The notes beneath the pieces were generated by a model that saw nothing but the letters and a program-made list of their open reading frames with translations, made no database searches and was not told the DNA's origin. From assembly GCA_903873945.1 (NCBI GenBank), contig CAIQQM010000156.1, positions 1 to 54,171 on the forward strand: a stretch of 54,171 nucleotides of DNA. Direction: 5' to 3'. Position numbers and translations under genes: made by a program. Origin of the DNA: an uncultured Verrucomicrobiota bacterium (GTDB lineage Bacteria > Verrucomicrobiota > Verrucomicrobiia > Limisphaerales > UBA8199). Positions 40,959 through 50,222 of the stretch are shown here, one piece after another; within the stretch, counting starts at the first letter, position 1; each line of letters starts with the position of its first letter.

Positions 40959-43139
40959 TCACTGTGGCTCATGGAACGCTTTCCCCACCCGATACAACTC
41001 CAGCAGTTGCCAGTTTTTCTCCGCCAGCTTTTCCTGCCCCTGAGCTTTGGCCAGCTCGATCGCTTTCTCCGCCGTTCTGACAGCATCCTCGAACCGTCCT
41101 GCCCCGGCATACGCCGCCGCCAAAGTTCCCACAAACAGGGTCTGCCGGAAGCGGGTCAGCTTGCAGGCTCGTTCCGCCAGTTCCACGGCTTCCGCCCCAT
41201 TTCGCAACCGGGGCTCAAAGGCCGTGGCCAGAAACCACGCCAGGTCGTTCAGCGCCTGCGGCTGGTCGGGCTGCTCCCTGAGCGCCGTCCGGTACTCCGC
41301 AATCGCCTCCGCAAGCCGGCCTTTTTGCGCAAGAGCGCCCGCGAGCAGGAACCGGGCGTTCGGCCAGTGCCGGCCCTCCTGGCCAAGCCCTTCGCGATAA
41401 GCCGCTATCGCTTCATCCGTTTTGCCCTGTGATGCCAAAACATATCCCCAGCCGATGCGCGCTTCGGAGTCCCCGGGATTGATGCGCAGAGCCTCCGCGA
41501 ACTGCTCCAGCGCCTCCGGGTATCTCCGTTGGTTGACCAATTCACCGCCCAGATTGACGTTCATAAACTCATTCGGAGACGCTACCGCGAGCGCCCGGCG
41601 GCATAGTGTTTCGCTGTTCTTCCAATAGCCGATCTGGCGCCGGGTCAGCGCCACAAAAGCCACCAGCACAACGATCATTCCAATCCCAAGGGCCAGCCGC
41701 CGGCACCGCAAATGAGCGATGGGAGCGCTGTTCGTTTTTGACCTTGCGCCGCAAACCGCCTCGTTTATTCCCCACACGACTGCGATGAATATCCCAATGA
41801 GCGGGATGTACGTGTAACGATCGGCCCGGGATTGCATGCCGACTTGCACGATTCCGATGACCGGCACAAGCGTGCCGATGTACCAGAGCAGCCCCATCAT
41901 CAGATAAGGGCGGCGGTGCCAGAACAACACAGCGACAACCGACAACGCCACAAGAAACGCGCCCGCCACAGCCACCCGCTCGTCAAGCGGTTCAGGCCCG
42001 ATCGGGTAATAGGAAGCAAGGGCGCCCGGCCACACCATTTTCCAGAGATACCAGGCAAGGGACTCGATTGAGTTTGCCAGCCGCTGATCCAGGCCGACCT
42101 TGGCGAGGTGAGCCACGGCTCCTCCCCGGTACTGAGCCAGCAACGTGAGGACACACGAAACGGCCGAGAGAAGAATAAAAGGAACCTTTTCCAACAGTAA
42201 AAACGAGAGACGGCATTGCGGAAGGCAAGAGGAGAAGGCTGAAGTGCCAGCCACGGATGGCAGACGGGGAAAAAGGAATTTAGCCACAGATGGCACAGAT
42301 TTCACAGATGGGACGGAGGCCGAGAGTTGGAAGCGGCGAAGGGGCCAGTAATCGAGCAGCAACATGACGAAGGGCCATGTCACCAACATGGGCTTGCTCA
42401 TCAGGCCACAGGCGAAGAAGAAGAGGGCGAGGCCATAGTCGAGGGTCGAGTGGGTGGCCACGGATTGAAGCCGAACGTCGGCCTCGCTTAAACACGGAAT
42501 CTTCCATTTCGGATTGCGGAATGCGGATTGCGGATTGAAGCCAGAGGGTCTGGCCACAGATGGCACAGATTTCACAGATGGGGAAGGGAACGAGGGACGA
42601 GAGCCGGAGGCTGAGGCTGGATGGGGAGATTCGCCATTCGCCACTTTCTGCGCGTAGCGGGCGTAGAAGAGCAGCGCGAGAAGACCGAAGCAGGCGCTCA
42701 ACACGTCCTTGCGCTCAGACACCCAAGCCACCGATTCCACATGCAACGGGTGCAAGGCAAACAGGGCGGCCACCAGGGCGCTACGCCACAGCGCCCCGGT
42801 CATCTGCTTCAACAACAGGAACAACAGCACCGTGTTTGCAGCGTGAAAAAGCAGGCTGGTCAAATGATGCCAGCCCGGGCGCATCCCGAACAGTTGCACA
42901 TCCAGCATGTGCGAGATCCAAGTCAGCGGATGCCAGTTGCTGGCGTAGCCAACCCGGAATGCGGCTGCCATGTTCTGCCAGGTCAATCCGCCCGCCACAT
43001 GGACGTTGCGCGTGACATAATCCGGATCATCCACAATAACAAACTTGCAACTGAAGACGGGCCAGAAGGTGGCGACCGTTGCCGCGCACAGCAGCACGCA
43101 GATTAAATTCGTGCTGCGCCGGTTGTTGATTTGTTCCAT
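40959..43139 (-). CDS. TMTC-like membrane glycosyltransferase with C-terminal TPRs, carrying in-frame repeat insertions
   Basis: The 726-residue protein has about ten membrane helices (to about residue 500) and C-terminal TPRs (about 520-700; e.g. RYPEALEQFAEALRINPGD). The N-terminal loop VIVDDPDYVTRNV with Asp37/38 and LFALHPLHVESVAWVSERKDVLS are hallmarks of the bacterial relatives of TMTC/PMT O-mannosyltransferases. Lipid-linked sugar transfer at the membrane is the likely role; the substrate is unknown. Residues about 186-229 and 276-297 are encoded by intergenic-type repeats (42453-42588 and 42249-42312), read in frame and placed between conserved helices. The start ATG at 43139 directly precedes the first helix. 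Confidence 0.83.
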   Translation of the reverse strand: MEQINNRRSTNLICVLLCAATVATFWPVFSCKFVIVDDPDYVTRNVHVAGGLTWQNMAAAFRVGYASNWHPLTWISHMLDVQLFGMRPGWHHLTSLLFHAANTVLLFLLLKQMTGALWRSALVAALFALHPLHVESVAWVSERKDVLSACFGLLALLFYARYAQKVANGESPHPASASGSRPSFPSPSVKSVPSVARPSGFNPQSAFRNPKWKIPCLSEADVRLQSVATHSTLDYGLALFFFACGLMSKPMLVTWPFVMLLLDYWPLRRFQLSASVPSVKSVPSVAKFLFPRLPSVAGTSAFSSCLPQCRLSFLLLEKVPFILLSAVSCVLTLLAQYRGGAVAHLAKVGLDQRLANSIESLAWYLWKMVWPGALASYYPIGPEPLDERVAVAGAFLVALSVVAVLFWHRRPYLMMGLLWYIGTLVPVIGIVQVGMQSRADRYTYIPLIGIFIAVVWGINEAVCGARSKTNSAPIAHLRCRRLALGIGMIVVLVAFVALTRRQIGYWKNSETLCRRALAVASPNEFMNVNLGGELVNQRRYPEALEQFAEALRINPGDSEARIGWGYVLASQGKTDEAIAAYREGLGQEGRHWPNARFLLAGALAQKGRLAEAIAEYRTALREQPDQPQALNDLAWFLATAFEPRLRNGAEAVELAERACKLTRFRQTLFVGTLAAAYAGAGRFEDAVRTAEKAIELAKAQGQEKLAEKNWQLLELYRVGKAFHEPQ
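42249..42312. repeat. CACAGAT-family repeat inside the TMTC-like gene (second insertion)
   Basis: GCCACGGATGGCAGACGGGG, a short AAAAGGAATTTA linker, and GCCACAGATGGCACAGATTT followed by CACAGATGGG match the intergenic family. The stretch encodes SVKSVPSVAKFLF and LPSVAG in the TMTC-like protein, in a loop between two conserved hydrophobic segments. Confidence 0.8.
42453..42588. repeat. Composite repeat inside the TMTC-like gene (first insertion)
   Basis: This 136-nt stretch aligns almost base for base with the intergenic DNA at 45148-45285 (138 nt), with a few substitutions and two 1-nt length differences. It joins the GGCCACGGATTGAAG, AACGTCGGCCTCGC, GGATTGCGGAATGCGGATTG and CACAGAT modules. 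It has no stop on the coding strand and adds about 45 residues. Confidence 0.88.
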
Positions 43140-43923
43140 CAGAGAGCCATAACTTTGCGGAACCGCCGACTCCGTTCAACCCCAAAACTCGTGCAAGGGA
43201 CGCAATTGAAACACGGGCCATCGTCGGCTTCGCATCAACATGATTTTTTTGCCACAGATGGAGAACGGGAATTGAGCCACAGATTGCACAGATTTACACA
43301 GATTCCCGGAGCAGGAATTTAACGCGAAGACGCGAAGACGCTAGAAGAAAAACAGGGCCACGGATTCGGGAGCGGAAAAATAGGGGGCGGAAACGGAATT
43401 TTAGCCGCGGATTTCACAGAGTCGAAGTTCAACTTCCCATCACAGATGGGATGGGGGATGAGGGACGGGGAGCGGTTGCCAGAATTTAACGCGAAGACGG
43501 TCCAAGCTGGACCTGCCAAGAGATGCTAGAAGAAGGATTTAAATATAGATGAAGGCAATAAACCCGGGCAACGGCGCGGACTGACGTCCGCGACTACGAT
43601 ACGGTAACAGCCACAACGCGGCAGCTGGTGACATGAGCCGGCACCACACATGCAGTCTTATTGGACCATATTGGACCATTCTGCAAAAGCGTGCTAATTT
43701 GTAGCAGCTGACGTGGACGTAAGCGCAGGCTTGGTGACAGTGCCAAGCAGGTACGTTAGAAGCAGGCAGTATTTACGCCCGCGCCAGCAGTTTTTTTAAC
43801 ACCTTCACACCCCCCGCTGGTCACAGAATATTCCGCCCCGCCGGGGCTGGCGGACTCTTGGGTGGCAATCTACAAATATGCCGCGCCCACGGCGCCGGTT
43901 TGTTTTCAAATCCTGCGGCGGTT
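43140..43923. repeat. Intergenic repeat region between TMTC-like and HEAT genes
   Basis: No gene is supported. CACAGAT and CCACGGATT modules with GGAGCAGGAATTTAACGC occur at about 43250-43520. A perfect 7-bp hairpin CGCGGAC-TGAC-GTCCGCG is at 43575-43592. A direct repeat TATTGGACCA occurs twice near 43658-43677. Near 43729-43748 is a GCTTGG/CCAAGC hairpin, and a run of seven T lies at 43791-43797. The last part might encode a small RNA or a terminator, but neither could be established. Confidence 0.6.
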
Positions 43924-45054
43924 CTATGGCGCGGCGGTTTTTGCCAGCGTCTCGGGCGCGATTCTATGGAGGGCGTTGGCTGCTTCCGACCGCAACGCGA
44001 GATCAGGGCTTTCGAGCAAAGGAAGCAAAACCGGGATCGCTTCCCGAGCGTTGTGGCCGTAATCTCCCAACGCCTGCACCACCGCGTGCCGGACCGCCGA
44101 CAAGGGACTCTGCAGGCTGTTTGCCAAGGCAGGCACCACGACCTTCGACTCGAGCCGGAGCCGGCCCAGAGCGCCTGCAACATCGCTCGCCAACAGCGGG
44201 TCAGCGTCGCCAAGACAATGAATGAGCGCCGGCACCGCCGGCAAACTCTCGTCACCGAACTGCCTGAGCGCGCGAACGACGGCACGGCGCAACATCAATC
44301 GAGGATCAGATAACGCCTGCGCAAGGGCGGGCACGGCAATGTCAGGCCGAAGAGAGAGCCTGCCCAGAGATCTCGCCGCCGCCTCAGCCAGCCCCAAATC
44401 CTTGTCCTGCAAGCATTGGACGAGCACCGGCACCGCCGGAGTGGCATCGGCTCCCGCCCTGCGCATCGAGCCAATACAGTCGGCGGCCGTAACGCGACAC
44501 GCCGCCTCCCGGTTCGTGAGCACCGCCACCAAAAATGGGAACGCATCCCTGCCAATGTAAGCCAAGGCTTCCGTAGCTGTCCGGGAAGCATTGGGCGCGC
44601 CCGGATCGTTCATGATCAAGGTCAGTTCCGGTATGGCCGGGCTCGCCTGCGGGCCAAGGATGGAGAAGGCCAGCGCCGCGAATGCCGCACGTTTCGAAGC
44701 CGGGTCCGTGAGCACAGAATCCACAAAGGGATTTTCCGTGAGCCGGCCGGGCAGCCGGTCCACGGTTTCAAACGCGGTTTCCCGCCAGGATGGGGGTTCA
44801 TAACGAATCCACCGCAACAGGCACGGAAGCGCATCGGCGCCGATAGCGCGCACGGCCGCGACAGCTTTGGTGGCCTGGGCCGCCTGGGCCTCGGGCACCT
44901 CCGGGCCGGTGCCGCGGGCATAGAGCCTCAGCCAATAGGCCAAAGAGTGGTCCTGGTAACGAGGCTGCCGGTCGTAGGTGTGAACGAACAAAAAGCCCGC
45001 ACCCAACGAAACACAAACAACCAGCGCGAACAAAAATAACCGGCGTCGTTCCAT
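43924..45054 (-). CDS. HEAT-repeat protein, membrane-anchored
   Basis: The 376-residue protein has an N-terminal membrane or signal segment (RLFLFALVVCVSLGAGFLFV, residues 5-24), then HEAT/PBS-lyase-type repeats, for example SDPRLMLRRAVVRALRQFGDESLPAVPALIHCL and SPLSAVRHAVVQALGDYGHNAREAIPVLLPLL, split here into helix pairs of ~38 residues. Such repeats are protein-binding scaffolds and no enzymatic site is seen. Similar short HEAT proteins with an N-terminal anchor are abundant in Verrucomicrobiota and Planctomycetota. It is isolated between two repeat-rich gaps. Confidence 0.8.
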   Translation of the reverse strand: MERRRLFLFALVVCVSLGAGFLFVHTYDRQPRYQDHSLAYWLRLYARGTGPEVPEAQAAQATKAVAAVRAIGADALPCLLRWIRYEPPSWRETAFETVDRLPGRLTENPFVDSVLTDPASKRAAFAALAFSILGPQASPAIPELTLIMNDPGAPNASRTATEALAYIGRDAFPFLVAVLTNREAACRVTAADCIGSMRRAGADATPAVPVLVQCLQDKDLGLAEAAARSLGRLSLRPDIAVPALAQALSDPRLMLRRAVVRALRQFGDESLPAVPALIHCLGDADPLLASDVAGALGRLRLESKVVVPALANSLQSPLSAVRHAVVQALGDYGHNAREAIPVLLPLLESPDLALRSEAANALHRIAPETLAKTAAP

Positions 45055-45942
45055 GCCCTGATTTTGCCATCAACCCGCCGGGAATGAAACATGAAAAAAA
45101 CAAATCCATGAAAACCGAACTTGCCGACGAGCGTGAGGGTAAAACAGGGTGGCCACGGATTGAAGACGAAGGTCGGCCTCGCATAAACACGGAATCTTCC
45201 ATTTCGGATTGCGGAATGCGGATTGCGGATTGAAGCCAGAGGGTCTGGCCACAGATGGCACAGATTTACACAGATGGGGAAAGGGACTTTAGCCACGGAT
45301 TGAACACGGATTATTAGCCACAGAACGTCAGACAGGAATCTCTCGCAAAGGCGCAAAGAGCGCAAAGAGGCGGGAAGACGCTAATAAAAAGCCACAGATT
45401 GCACAGACGGAATTAGCCACTGATTAAACACGGATTGAACACGGATTATTAGCCACAGATTTCACAGAGTCGAAGTTCGACTTCCCATCACAGACGGGGA
45501 AAAGGCCCGGAACTTTAGCCACGGATTGAAGCCGAACGTCGGCCTCGCATAAACACGGATTTCTGGAGCAGGAATTTAACGCTAAGACGCTACCAAAGGG
45601 ATTTAGGACTGCAGCCCGGAAACAGGAAGGGAGATCGGCGCGGACTGACGTCCGCGACTACGAGGTTTGGGAAACGCCTCTCTACATAGATGCCGCTCCT
45701 AACGGAGCTCGAAACGTTTTGGGAATGCCTTTCTACAAAGATATCAGCCCTACGGGCTTTTCCTTTTGTCTCGCCTGATTACACGTCTTGGAAACGCCAC
45801 TGCTTTTGATTGCTGAACTTGACGCACACAACTCAAGCCGGGGGCCGGCAGGGATGCCGCCGGCTACGGCAGGCTGGAAGCCCGCCGCTACAGCACGGGT
45901 GCCCCTGGCGGCTACCAGGACAGGTTGTTTAAACAATTAAGG
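45055..45942. repeat. Largest intergenic repeat mosaic
   Basis: No gene is supported over 888 bp. From left to right: a 138-nt composite repeat (45148-45285) that is also found inside the TMTC-like gene; several CACAGAT/CACGGAT modules with GGAGCAGGAATTTAACGC (45290-45600); the 45612-45661 module shared with 10613-10664, including the CGCGGAC-TGAC-GTCCGCG hairpin (45639-45656); a two-unit hairpin element (45670-45763) with stems GCTCC/GGAGC and AGCCC/GGGCT; and the GC-rich module at about 45839-45893 shared with 6317-6365. Almost the whole interval is repeat-derived. Confidence 0.8.
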
Positions 45943-47265
45943 CTACTCGGAGCCACCTTTGCCGCCACCGGCCTCGCCCACGCGGTTCATGAGATCGATC
46001 AACGGCAGGAACATGGCCACGACGATACTGCCGACGATGACGGCCAGGAACACGATCATGATGGGTTCGAGGAGGGAGGTCATGGCCGAGACGGCGTTAT
46101 CAACTTCCTCGTCGAAGTTGTCGGCAATCTTGAGCAACATTTCGGGGAGAGCGCCGGTTTGTTCGCCGACGTCAACCATGCTGACAACCATTGGGGGAAA
46201 GACGCCGGAGGCTTCGAGGGGGGCGGTGATGGTTTCGCCCTCCTTGACGCTTTCGTGCACGGCGGTCACCGCGCGGCTGATGATGACATTGCCGGCGGTC
46301 TCCTTAACGATGGTGAGCGCCTGGAGAATGGGAACGCCGCTGCTGACAAGGGTGCCGAGGGTGCGGCTGAAACGGGAGATGGCCACCTTGCTGATGACGG
46401 GGCCGACCGCCGGGGCCTTGAGCTTGAACTTGTCAAAGAGGAGCCGGCCAAATTTCGTGCGGATGAAAAGCATGAACAGAACGACGACGACCGCCACGCC
46501 CATGGACGTATAGACAATGTGGTCCTTGATGGTGTCACTGATGCTCAGAACCAGACGGGTGAAGGCGGGCAGTTGCGCGCCCTCGAGCATGCCCTGGAAC
46601 ACCTCTTTGAACTTCGGCACGACTTTGACCATGAGGATCATGAGGATGGTGGTGGCGACCACGAGGACGGCGATGGGATAGAACATGGCAGCGATGACCT
46701 TGCCCTTGATCTTCTGCGCCTTTTCCATGAACTCGGCCAGGCGGTTCAAGACGACTTCAAGAACGCCGCCGAGCTCACCGGCTTTGACCATGTTGACGAA
46801 AAGCCGGTTGAAAACCTTGGGGTGCTGGGCCAGCCCCTCGGAGAAGGTGCTGCCGCCCTCAATCGAGAGGGCCAGCTCGCCGATAATCCCCTTCAGCGTA
46901 GAGTTGCGCTCCTGCCTTTCGAGAACCCGCAACCCGCGCAATAGCGGGAGGCCGGCATCAACCAGCGTGGCCAACTGGCGGGTAAAGTTGGTGAGGACCT
47001 TGGATTTGACGCGGCCGCCCAAGCCGGGGATCCTGATTTGGAGGTTTACGTTCAGGCCCTTGCCCACCTTCCTACCCGCGGCTTTGGAAGCAGCCCCGGA
47101 CTTTTTATCGGGCTTGGCTTTGGACTTTTCGACTTCGACGATCTTGGTCGGGAACAACCCCATTTCCTTGACCCGGCCGATGGCTTCGTTCTGGCTGGCG
47201 ACCTCAATGGTGCCTTTGTTCTCTTTGCCATGAGCGTCCATGGCGACGTAGGTGAATGTTGGCAT
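45943..47265 (-). CDS. Type II secretion/type IV pilus inner-membrane platform protein (GspF/PilC)
   Basis: The 440-residue protein is the polytopic platform to which the assembly ATPase docks. It opens with MPTFTYVAMDAHGKENKGTI, typical of the family, and has two T2SSF domains (about residues 90-210 and 295-415) with repeats such as LVDAGLPLLRGL and LVSSGVPILQAL. Three membrane helices lie near residues 190-215, 240-262 and 395-425. A Lys-rich linker follows the N-terminal domain. It is the last gene of a four-gene group, 14 bp after pilB1. Confidence 0.95.
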   Translation of the reverse strand: MPTFTYVAMDAHGKENKGTIEVASQNEAIGRVKEMGLFPTKIVEVEKSKAKPDKKSGAASKAAGRKVGKGLNVNLQIRIPGLGGRVKSKVLTNFTRQLATLVDAGLPLLRGLRVLERQERNSTLKGIIGELALSIEGGSTFSEGLAQHPKVFNRLFVNMVKAGELGGVLEVVLNRLAEFMEKAQKIKGKVIAAMFYPIAVLVVATTILMILMVKVVPKFKEVFQGMLEGAQLPAFTRLVLSISDTIKDHIVYTSMGVAVVVVLFMLFIRTKFGRLLFDKFKLKAPAVGPVISKVAISRFSRTLGTLVSSGVPILQALTIVKETAGNVIISRAVTAVHESVKEGETITAPLEASGVFPPMVVSMVDVGEQTGALPEMLLKIADNFDEEVDNAVSAMTSLLEPIMIVFLAVIVGSIVVAMFLPLIDLMNRVGEAGGGKGGSE

Positions 47266-47279
47266 ACCGGGTTTTGGGG

Positions 47280-48983
47280 TTAAGTGTACTTCACGATTTC
47301 CTCGATGGTGGTATCGCCATCGAAAATGCCCCGCAAGCCGTCTTCGCGGAGCGGAACCATGCCCAGCTCCACCGCTTTCTGGCGGAGCACCACGGTGGGC
47401 GCGCGCTCATTGATCAGGCTGCGAACGGGGTCGTTAATCGTGAGCAATTCGAAAATGCCTTTGCGGCCCTTGTATCCCGTATCGTTGCAGGCCGAACAGC
47501 CACGCCCGTAGTAGAACACCTTGTTCCCGAGGTCGTGGGGAGAGAGGTTCAGAAGCCCCAATTGGCTTTCGGTCGGCTCGAAGGGGGTGCGACAGTTCTT
47601 GCAGATGGTCCGAACCAGGCGCTGGCCAACCACGGCCACCAGGGTGGAAGAAATCAGGAACGGCTCGACGCCCATATCCACGAGACGAGTGACGGCGCCC
47701 GGGGAATCATTCGTGTGGAGGGTGCTGAGGACGAGATGGCCGGTCAGGGATGCCTGGATGGAAATCTGGGCGGTTTCCAAGTCGCGCATTTCACCGACCA
47801 TGATGATGTCCGGGTCCTGGCGCAAAAACGAGCGCAAGGCCTTGCTGAAGGTCAACCCCACGCTTTCGTTGATGGCGACCTGCATGATGCCTTCAATGTC
47901 GTATTCGACAGGGTCCTCGGCGGTGAGGAGCTTGGAGTCGATGGTGTTCACCCGGCGCAGGCAGGAATAGAGAGTGGTGGTTTTGCCGCAACCGGTCGGG
48001 CCGGTGGCAATGAAAATGCCATTCGGGCGCTGAATCGCCTCGACGACGTAATCGTAGAGGTATTTGGGGAACCCCAGCGATTCGATTTCCAGATTGACGG
48101 CCGTGCGGTCGAGGACGCGCAACACGACGGATTCGCCAAACTGGGTCGGCAGCGTGGAGACACGCAAATCCACGGACCGGTTCCCGATCGGGTAGGTGAT
48201 GCGACCATCCTGCGGGAGCCGACGCTCGGAGATGTTCAGGTTGGCCATGACCTTGAGGCGCGACACGACCGGCATCGCCAGCCGCTTGGGCGGAGGGGAC
48301 ATTTCGTACAGGGCGCCATCCACGCGGTAGCGGATCTTGAACTCGTTCTCGAAGGGCTCGAAATGAATATCACTGGCACGGTCCTGAACGGCCTGCATCA
48401 AGACCAGATCCACGAAGCGGACGATCGGGGCCTGGTTGGCGAGGTTTTCCATCGTCGCGGCATCGTCGGACACGGCGAGCGCGTTTATTTCCTTGTCCGA
48501 GCCCAGCTCTTTGAGAATGTCGGAGAAGCTTTCGTCCTCACCAGCGCCTTCGGGATAGTACTTGTCGATGGCTTGCTGGATTTGGGCAGGGTCAGCCACG
48601 ACCAGCTGAACGTCCTTGCCAACAATGAAGCCGAGCTCGTCAATGCGGCCCGGAATCAGAGGGTCCGCCAGCGCGAGTTGCAGCGTGGAACCGGAAAGCC
48701 CGACCGGCAGGCATCCGTACATGCGAGCCGTTTTAGCGGAAATGGTCTGGATCAATTGGGGGGACAACTCCCGGTTCGCCAGCGACACGACCTCGGTGCC
48801 CACATGATTTGCAATAATCTGCAGGATGGCATCCATTTCCATGATGCCAAAGTCCTGGAGGATTTGGCTGGCCGACTTGCCGGTGCGCTTGAACTCCGCC
48901 AGCACCTCTTCGTACTGCAAATCGTCGATCGCGCTGTTTTCCTTAATCAGCGAGAGCAGTGGATTTAAAATTTCCTCCGGCAT
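47280..48983 (-). CDS. pilB: PilB/GspE-type assembly ATPase (copy 1)
   Basis: The 567-residue hexameric ATPase powers pilus or pseudopilus assembly. An MshEN-type N-terminal domain (about 1-150) is followed by the N2 domain ([21 protein letters not shown]) and the motor with Walker [12 protein letters not shown] (about 326-336), an Asp box, Walker [13 protein letters not shown], and the zinc module CKNC (about 458-461) with CSACND. It starts 24 bp after pilT and lies 14 bp before gspF, its cognate platform. All catalytic motifs are intact. Confidence 0.93.
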   Translation of the reverse strand: MPEEILNPLLSLIKENSAIDDLQYEEVLAEFKRTGKSASQILQDFGIMEMDAILQIIANHVGTEVVSLANRELSPQLIQTISAKTARMYGCLPVGLSGSTLQLALADPLIPGRIDELGFIVGKDVQLVVADPAQIQQAIDKYYPEGAGEDESFSDILKELGSDKEINALAVSDDAATMENLANQAPIVRFVDLVLMQAVQDRASDIHFEPFENEFKIRYRVDGALYEMSPPPKRLAMPVVSRLKVMANLNISERRLPQDGRITYPIGNRSVDLRVSTLPTQFGESVVLRVLDRTAVNLEIESLGFPKYLYDYVVEAIQRPNGIFIATGPTGCGKTTTLYSCLRRVNTIDSKLLTAEDPVEYDIEGIMQVAINESVGLTFSKALRSFLRQDPDIIMVGEMRDLETAQISIQASLTGHLVLSTLHTNDSPGAVTRLVDMGVEPFLISSTLVAVVGQRLVRTICKNCRTPFEPTESQLGLLNLSPHDLGNKVFYYGRGCSACNDTGYKGRKGIFELLTINDPVRSLINERAPTVVLRQKAVELGMVPLREDGLRGIFDGDTTIEEIVKYT

Positions 48984-49007
48984 ATCACCTCTTAACGGCC
49001 AGGGCGC

Positions 49008-50108
49008 TCACGTTTTGTCCCGGCCGGTGGCCTGGGCCATCTCGAGTTCCTGGAGCTTGGCCTGGATCGTCACCGGATCCTGGGCCTTGGTGATCACTTC
49101 CTCGCGCGCGATCATCCCGGCCAGGTATTTATCAATCAAAAAGCTGTCCAGCGTCACCATGCCCCACTTCGCGCCGGTTTGAATGTCCGAATTAATGCGG
49201 AAGGTCTTATTGTCGCGAATCAAGGCGGCGATTGAGGGGGTGTTGATCATGATTTCGAAGATAGCGACGCGGCCCGGCTTATCCACGCGCGGGAGGAGCA
49301 ACTGGGAAATGACGGCCTGGAGGACGGTGGAGAGCTGAATGCGGATTTGCTCCTGCTGGTTGCTGGGGAAGGCGTTGACGACGCGGTCAATCGTCTTGGC
49401 GGCGCCCGTGGTGTGCAAGGTGCCGAAGACCAAGTGCCCGGTTTCGGCCGCCGTGATAGCGGCGTCGATCGTCTCCAGGTCGCGCATTTCGCCGACGAGG
49501 ACGACATCGGGATCCTGGCGGAGGACGCGCCGCAAGGCTTCGGCAAAATTAGGCACGTCCACGCCGATTTCGCGCTGAGTGACGAGGGCCTTCTTGTGCT
49601 TGTGATAGTACTCGATGGGGTCTTCGATCGTGACGATGTGCGCCTCATCGCGCTCCTCGTTGATGATGTTGATCATCGAGGCGAGGGTGGTGGTTTTGCC
49701 CGAGCCGGTCGGGCCGGTGACCAGGACCAATCCGCGGGGTTTATACAGCAGCTCCTTGGCGGTGGGCGGCAGGCCAATCTGCTCCATGGTGAGCATCTTG
49801 CTGGGAATCTGGCGCAGGACGATGCCGAAGTTGCCCTTCTCCTTGAACACGCTGACACGGAACCGGGCGGCTTCGCCGAAAGCGAAAGCGAAGTCGGCGC
49901 CGCCGCGCTCGCGAACGTGCTGGATTTGGTCCTCGGAAGTAATGCTGCGCATCAGGCTTTCCGTGTCTTCCGGACCCAACGCCGGCCCTTCGACACGATG
50001 GAGGATGCCGTGGACACGGATGGTTGGCGCCGTGCCGACGCGGATGTGGAGATCGGAAGCGCCTTCCGACACCACCAACTGCAACAAATCAGACATCGAG
50101 TAGGACAT
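49008..50108 (-). CDS. pilT: Pilus retraction ATPase PilT
   Basis: The 366-residue protein has the compact PilT architecture: an N-terminal PAS-like domain (residues 1-105), Walker [12 protein letters not shown] (131-141), Asp box, Walker [16 protein letters not shown], His box [15 protein letters not shown], and the C-terminal helix with [11 protein letters not shown], equivalent to the AIRNLIRE motif of PilT needed for retraction. Its presence points to a retractile type IV pilus rather than a pure type II secretion system. It lies between the two PilB-type genes on the same strand. Confidence 0.95.
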   Translation of the reverse strand: MSYSMSDLLQLVVSEGASDLHIRVGTAPTIRVHGILHRVEGPALGPEDTESLMRSITSEDQIQHVRERGGADFAFAFGEAARFRVSVFKEKGNFGIVLRQIPSKMLTMEQIGLPPTAKELLYKPRGLVLVTGPTGSGKTTTLASMINIINEERDEAHIVTIEDPIEYYHKHKKALVTQREIGVDVPNFAEALRRVLRQDPDVVLVGEMRDLETIDAAITAAETGHLVFGTLHTTGAAKTIDRVVNAFPSNQQEQIRIQLSTVLQAVISQLLLPRVDKPGRVAIFEIMINTPSIAALIRDNKTFRINSDIQTGAKWGMVTLDSFLIDKYLAGMIAREEVITKAQDPVTIQAKLQELEMAQATGRDKT

Positions 50109-50222
50109 GATTAAATCCGGTTCGAATTACTCATCCAGCCTATCACAGGGAACGGACAGCCGTGAAGCACATTTGTCATGACCGTCGGCGGGCATTCCGC
50201 CGCAACGAGACATCCGCAGCTT

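Noticed and set aside
45290-45600. CRISPR array suggested by repeated CACAGAT units
   Set aside because: The units are 7 nt with 2-3 nt gaps and are dispersed across the window, without regular unique spacers or cas genes.
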